A DNA stretch of 10,186 bases from Victivallales bacterium (GTDB taxonomy: Bacteria > Verrucomicrobiota > Lentisphaeria > Victivallales > JAADHT01): NCBI GenBank assembly GCA_016930955.1, contig JAFGFR010000320.1, positions 1 through 10,186 on the forward strand, written 5' to 3'. The translations under genes were made by a program, and so were the position numbers. Shown piece by piece: positions 5,855 to 10,186 of this stretch (within the stretch, counting starts at the first letter, position 1; each line of letters starts with the position of its first letter). A model generated the notes under the pieces. It saw only the letters and a program-made list of their open reading frames with translations, had not been told where the DNA came from and searched no databases.

Positions 5855-8800
5855 ATGAGTCATGAGCCAATTTCAAAACCACCCGTGGGCACGCGGCCTG
5901 TCATCGCATTTGCTGCCCTTGTTCTCTGCATGGGGCCTTGCTCTTTCGGGCAGACTCAGGCGATAGACAATGGCAAGCTCTGGCTGGCAAATCAGCAGGC
6001 CTCAGACGGTTCCTTCAGCAGCGGGAACAAAAAACTTCCAGACACTTCCGAGGCCTTTCATGCACTCTGGTATTTGAACCACAGCGGCCAAGTCTTGAAT
6101 AAGGCACTCAACTGGGTAAAAACACAGCCCGACAACGGCAATGCCGCCAATATCTCCTGGAAAATCAACACCTTGGCTCACTCGACAGCGGATACATCCT
6201 CCCTTGTCGCTGCTCTGTTGTCTTTACAGAACACCGACGGCGGATTTGCCATCGCCAAGGATTACAAAAGCACTCCATTGGCCACCGTAAAGGCGCTCAG
6301 GGCACTCATCGAAGTCAAATCTCAAAACACCACAGCTATATCCAAAGCCATCAGTTACTTGGCGAACACACAGAAATCACACGGCGGATGGACCCTCCAG
6401 CAGCAGAGCACGAACGACCTGGAGTCATCTGATCTTTTCATCACGGCATGGGTCGTCGCCCTGGTCAGGCAGTACCAGGTTGACAATAATTACCACCCGA
6501 CCAATGTCAGCTCCATGGTATCCAAGGCTTCTCTTTATCTGGAGGCCCTGCAGCAGACCGATTACTCCTGGGGTGACAATGAAAGATTGTCCTCCACAGC
6601 ACTTGCCCTATCAGCGCTGATCAGGACCACCCGGCCCCAGAGCCTGGGTCACGCCGTCTCATGGCTCGAAGCTCGGCAGGCAGCCGACGACAGCTTCGGG
6701 AATGACATCTATAAAACAGCCCTTGTGCTCAAAGCTCTGCGCGACTGGTCCATCAGCCCAGTCCCGCAGCCGCCAGATTTGAAAATTGACGCTGCAGATA
6801 TTTCCTTTGCTCCTGATAATTCCTCAACAACCGACCAGATACAGATAACCGCTATAATCCATAACGCCGGTGAATCCCCGGCATCAAATGTCCAGGTGCA
6901 GTTTTACCTTGGGAGCCCTTCAGCCGGGGGGGCCGCCGTCGGTCAGAGATTCGTCCTGCCAATGATCGGCCCCGCACTATCAGGCAAAGTGACCCTCGGG
7001 CTCTACCTGCCCGCAGGCACTCATGACATCTATGCCGTGGCCGACCCCGACCATATCATCATCGAGAAGGATGAGAACAATAACAGCGCTTCTGCCCAGA
7101 TCATTGTAGCACCCGGGGAAACCACCCCGGGTGATTTTGAAATACTTCCTGAAGACCTGACTTTTTCAAATGATAATCCCACCGACGCGGATATCATCAC
7201 TATCACAGTGAAGGTCACCAATGTCGGTGGCTCAACAGCCGATGCACTAATTGTAGCATTGTATGACGGCGACCCGGCCAACGGCGGGACCCAGCTTGGC
7301 GACGACATTGTCTTCCCGAAACTCACGGCCCAGTCAACTGCGACTGTCTCGCTGCGTACCATGCTCGCGGAAGGCACACACACTGTCTTCGCTGTCGCCG
7401 ACCCGCACAATACCATCGTCGAGGCACTCGAGAACAACAACTCGGCATCAAGACAGATCACCGTCACCGAGACACCCACATCCCCGGCCGACCTGGTGGT
7501 CACATCCTCAGACATCTCCTTCTCAAACACTTCCCCCGTCGCCACAGACCTTATCACGATCTCCGCGCTCATCAAAAACCAGGGCGGCAGGACGGCTCAA
7601 GATGTCAAAGTCCGTTTTTATAGCAACGACCCCCAGCAAGGCGGCACACAGATTGCCGCCGACCTGACACTCTCAGGCATTTATCCAGGAGGCCAAGGCA
7701 GGGCCGAACTGCAAACCGCATTGCCACAAGGCAAACACAATATCTATGTCGTCGTTGACCCGGCAAACACAATAAACGAGTCCGACAAACTCAACAACAC
7801 AGCCTTCAAAGAAATCACCGTCAAACCTGCTCCGCTTCCTGACCTGATCATCGAAGTCAATGATATTACCGTAGCAGGAAACCAATTCCATTCAGGTGAT
7901 AAAGTCACATTCACAGTAAATGTGCATAACATCGGCCCCGGTGTCGCTAACGAAGCCAGAGTCAGAATCTACGAGGGCAACCCCGCATCCGGAGGATTCC
8001 CTGCAAGCAAGGATACCATAATCACCTTCCTGCCAGGAGAAACTCAAAATTTAACCTTCAACTGGTGCGCCAAAGTCGGGGACTCCAATATCTTCTTCGT
8101 GGCCGACCCGGACAACATCCTCCCGGAAGAAAACGAATACAACAATAGCGCATCAATATCAATGCATGTGCTCCCATATCAGGGACTTCCCCCCGTCTCA
8201 GACCCCGAAATCCAGGCCGCAATAGACAGAGGCGTGGAATGGCTGAGACTAAATCAGATCCCTTATTACGATTGGTATACAGGAGAGAAGTTCGGTTATT
8301 GGAGTGCATATAGCTATCCCGGAGGACAAGCCTTAGTTATGCTGGCACTTTTCCACTCGGGCCTTGACGAAACCGACCCCACTATTGTTCAAGGAATGAA
8401 GTTCTTTGACTTTTTCGATAACATGTATGGGGGAAAATATCATTGGTGGGGGGATTCAACCACATATCATGTGAGCCTTGGGCTGCAGATGTATCACGCC
8501 ATAGGAAATAAGACTGAACATTTCGAAATGCTACAACTCCTACATGGGCAAATGCTCCAAGTGAAATACAACAGTTCCGACGGAATGTTTTCATATGGTG
8601 ATATGTCCAACACTCAATATGGTTATTTGAGCCTTTATGCTGCCCAGCAGTGGGGGCTTGATATTTCTCCCGCTATTCATGCCAAAGGAGTGGAATTTAT
8701 TACCAACAGCCAGCGAAACGGAGGTTGGGGATATTGGTACGGAGACGCTCCTTACGGAGCAATGACAGCAGCAGGCACGATGATCGCCCGAATGCTGCTG

Positions 8801-10186
8801 CCGAACCAGTCACAGGTTGTCCAGGACGGCATCAAGTGGCTGGATGATCACTATACCATCAACTCAAATTACTATTACCTTTATTCTTTGGAACGGGCAA
8901 TGAGCATTCCTACGCTCATCCCGAAGATCGGAGAGCACGACTGGTACCAGGACGGGGCGGCGCATCTGCTTTCTGTCCAGAGCCCTGCAGGATACTGGAG
9001 CGGGGGCGGATACCCGGGATCAGGCCCTGTTCTTGACACAGCATTTGCCCTGCTGTTCCTTCAAAGAGCTGTTCCCGAAGTTTCGCATCCTGATTTGATT
9101 GTCGAGAATATCACTTTTTCTGAAGACTCACCTATCCAAGGTGACATAATTACGATCACCGCCACTGTCAGGAATGCAGAATATAAAAATATTAGCACTC
9201 CATTCAAGGTGATTTTTTACGACGGAGATCCTGGAATCGGCGGCCAGCAGATCGGGGCGGATCAGGTAATTGCCTCCCTCGACGGCGAGGCCTCGGCGAC
9301 GGTCAGCGTCACCTGGACTATACCCACAGCCGAAACCCACACGATCTATGTCGTCACCGACGCTTTCAACGATGTCGCGGAAAAGAACGAGGACAACAAT
9401 ATCGGGACCGCCGAGCTTGCTGTATTGACCAATCAGGGATTTGACATCACGGTCACCACCGACAGGCAGCTCTACAACCCGGACGAGACTGTAACCGCCG
9501 ATATCTCCGTCACCAATGTCGGCCAGGTTGCCGCAGGCGGAAATGTCCCGGTACTTATCAAGGACAAAACCGGAAACACCATTGCGACTCTCGCGCCGGA
9601 ATACTTTGAAGAACTCGCCGCGGGCGCAGCACTCACATTCAGCCGCACCTGGAAGGTGTTGGCCGGAACTCCATCCGGGGATTACCGCGCCGAGGCCGCT
9701 GTCGTCCAGGACGGACAGAAAAAAGCCGCTGACTACGCGCAGTTCTCAGTCGAGTCGGTCTTCGGCATCTCTGCGAAAGTAGCCACAGACCAGGCTCGAT
9801 ACAACGCTCATGCCGATGTCTCGATCGTCAGCAAGGCCGTCAGCGAGACCCCGAACTTCATCTATTCGGACCTCAAGGTGAAAATCACCGTCGCCGACGC
9901 CGCCGACACGGAGTTCTTCTCAAACATGTATACTGTCAAGGAACTCCAGCCGCAGCGGCTCGACCAGCAGAAAATCGTCTGGAACACCGGCACCTCCGCC
10001 CCGGGGGCATATTCAGTCACCGAGACAATTTTCGAGAGCGACGGAACAACTCCGCTGGCTTCCTCCAATGCCGTCTTCACAATAATATCCAGCCTTGAAT
10101 CAGGCGGCTTCCGTGGAAAAATCTCCGTCGCTCCGCAGACCGTCGAAGGCCCAGGGGAATTCGACATCATATATGAGATCACAAAC
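5855..10186 (+). CDS. Giant exported CARDB / squalene-cyclase-like toroid protein (3' end outside window)
   Basis: The frame is open for 1444 codons without a stop and runs off the window. Residues 1-32 form a signal peptide (hydrophobic 15-28, possible cleavage after SFG at 32). Residues about 36-298 form an alpha-alpha toroid of the prenyltransferase/squalene-cyclase repeat type, with QW-like motifs QQASDGSF (47-54), QNTDGGF (125-131) and QKSHGGW (173-179). Four CARDB Ig-like domains follow at about 308-416, 427-538, 545-658 and 661-772, with recurring G-x-H-x-I-Y-x-V-x-D-P and E-x-x-N-N motifs. A second toroid is at about 782-1073 (QRNGGW 953-958, QSPAGYW 1042-1048). A fifth CARDB domain is at 1078-1192, with Ig-like domains at 1193-1301 and 1302-1412 and another starting. 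CARDB domains are linked to adhesion or surface assembly. No cyclase aspartate motif was seen, so the toroids are probably binding or scaffold modules. It is divergent from the kinase operon. The function is unknown. Confidence 0.9.
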   Translation, partial: MSHEPISKPPVGTRPVIAFAALVLCMGPCSFGQTQAIDNGKLWLANQQASDGSFSSGNKKLPDTSEAFHALWYLNHSGQVLNKALNWVKTQPDNGNAANISWKINTLAHSTADTSSLVAALLSLQNTDGGFAIAKDYKSTPLATVKALRALIEVKSQNTTAISKAISYLANTQKSHGGWTLQQQSTNDLESSDLFITAWVVALVRQYQVDNNYHPTNVSSMVSKASLYLEALQQTDYSWGDNERLSSTALALSALIRTTRPQSLGHAVSWLEARQAADDSFGNDIYKTALVLKALRDWSISPVPQPPDLKIDAADISFAPDNSSTTDQIQITAIIHNAGESPASNVQVQFYLGSPSAGGAAVGQRFVLPMIGPALSGKVTLGLYLPAGTHDIYAVADPDHIIIEKDENNNSASAQIIVAPGETTPGDFEILPEDLTFSNDNPTDADIITITVKVTNVGGSTADALIVALYDGDPANGGTQLGDDIVFPKLTAQSTATVSLRTMLAEGTHTVFAVADPHNTIVEALENNNSASRQITVTETPTSPADLVVTSSDISFSNTSPVATDLITISALIKNQGGRTAQDVKVRFYSNDPQQGGTQIAADLTLSGIYPGGQGRAELQTALPQGKHNIYVVVDPANTINESDKLNNTAFKEITVKPAPLPDLIIEVNDITVAGNQFHSGDKVTFTVNVHNIGPGVANEARVRIYEGNPASGGFPASKDTIITFLPGETQNLTFNWCAKVGDSNIFFVADPDNILPEENEYNNSASISMHVLPYQGLPPVSDPEIQAAIDRGVEWLRLNQIPYYDWYTGEKFGYWSAYSYPGGQALVMLALFHSGLDETDPTIVQGMKFFDFFDNMYGGKYHWWGDSTTYHVSLGLQMYHAIGNKTEHFEMLQLLHGQMLQVKYNSSDGMFSYGDMSNTQYGYLSLYAAQQWGLDISPAIHAKGVEFITNSQRNGGWGYWYGDAPYGAMTAAGTMIARMLLPNQSQVVQDGIKWLDDHYTINSNYYYLYSLERAMSIPTLIPKIGEHDWYQDGAAHLLSVQSPAGYWSGGGYPGSGPVLDTAFALLFLQRAVPEVSHPDLIVENITFSEDSPIQGDIITITATVRNAEYKNISTPFKVIFYDGDPGIGGQQIGADQVIASLDGEASATVSVTWTIPTAETHTIYVVTDAFNDVAEKNEDNNIGTAELAVLTNQGFDITVTTDRQLYNPDETVTADISVTNVGQVAAGGNVPVLIKDKTGNTIATLAPEYFEELAAGAALTFSRTWKVLAGTPSGDYRAEAAVVQDGQKKAADYAQFSVESVFGISAKVATDQARYNAHADVSIVSKAVSETPNFIYSDLKVKITVADAADTEFFSNMYTVKELQPQRLDQQKIVWNTGTSAPGAYSVTETIFESDGTTPLASSNAVFTIISSLESGGFRGKISVAPQTVEGPGEFDIIYEITN
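5864..5901 (+). repeat. Repeat copy 3 (left half only), inside the start of the giant gene
   Basis: Starting with GAGCCAATTTCAAAAC, this stretch matches the left part of copy 2 at about 31 of the first 37 bases (5864-5900), including CCCGTGG and CGCGGC. No matching right end was found downstream. It begins nine bases after the first base of the ATG and encodes residues 4-15 of the signal peptide region, in the same frame seen in copies 1 and 2. Confidence 0.7.

Noticed and set aside
5921..5943. Possible lipobox cysteine in the giant protein's signal peptide
   Set aside because: The residues before C25 (LVL) and C29 (MGP) do not fit a lipobox, so ordinary signal peptidase cleavage is more likely.
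7030..7575. Minus strand 181-codon frame inside the giant gene
   Set aside because: It is antisense to well-conserved CARDB domains and has a Ser/Val-rich composition expected from the reverse of this coding sequence.

Overview
The window looks like chromosomal DNA of an anaerobic or environmental Gram-negative-type bacterium. The basis is Shine-Dalgarno-led genes, a tRNA with an encoded CCA end, an ArsF/ArsG-like membrane redox pair, a cytosolic Ser/Thr kinase, and a very large exported CARDB/alpha-alpha-toroid protein. This gene mix is typical of PVC-type or candidate-phylum genomes, but the lineage cannot be fixed from the sequence and is only a guess.

Left part (1-1480, + strand): three closely packed genes. 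They are the C-terminal end of a thioredoxin-fold protein, a membrane-anchored ArsF-family thioredoxin-like protein (CVTC motif) and an ArsG-family CcdA/DsbD-like membrane protein. Together they look like a thiol-redox relay across the membrane. The named family members are linked to reduction and efflux of nitroaromatic arsenicals, but nothing else in the window ties this operon to arsenic.

Middle (1481-5215): on the + strand only a repeat element with terminal inverted repeats follows. On the minus strand, read from right to left, there is a strong sigma70-like promoter, a second copy of the same repeat forming the transcript leader, a soluble Ser/Thr kinase with an N-terminal zinc ribbon, a GNAT acetyltransferase-histone deacetylase fusion, and tRNA-Asn(GTT). 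Kinase and fusion are 18 bp apart and look like one operon.

Right part (5216-10186): a 0.6 kb gene-poor, hairpin-rich spacer is followed by a giant + strand gene that is still open at the window end (at least 1444 codons). It encodes a signal peptide, an N-terminal squalene-cyclase-like toroid, four CARDB domains, a second toroid, a fifth CARDB domain and further Ig-like domains. Its first codons are a third, half-length copy of the same repeat.

The most unusual signal is this repeat family. One copy lies between transcription units, one is the leader of the kinase operon with the -10 box abutting its end, and one forms the N-terminus of an exported protein. The copies share a similar translated reading frame.
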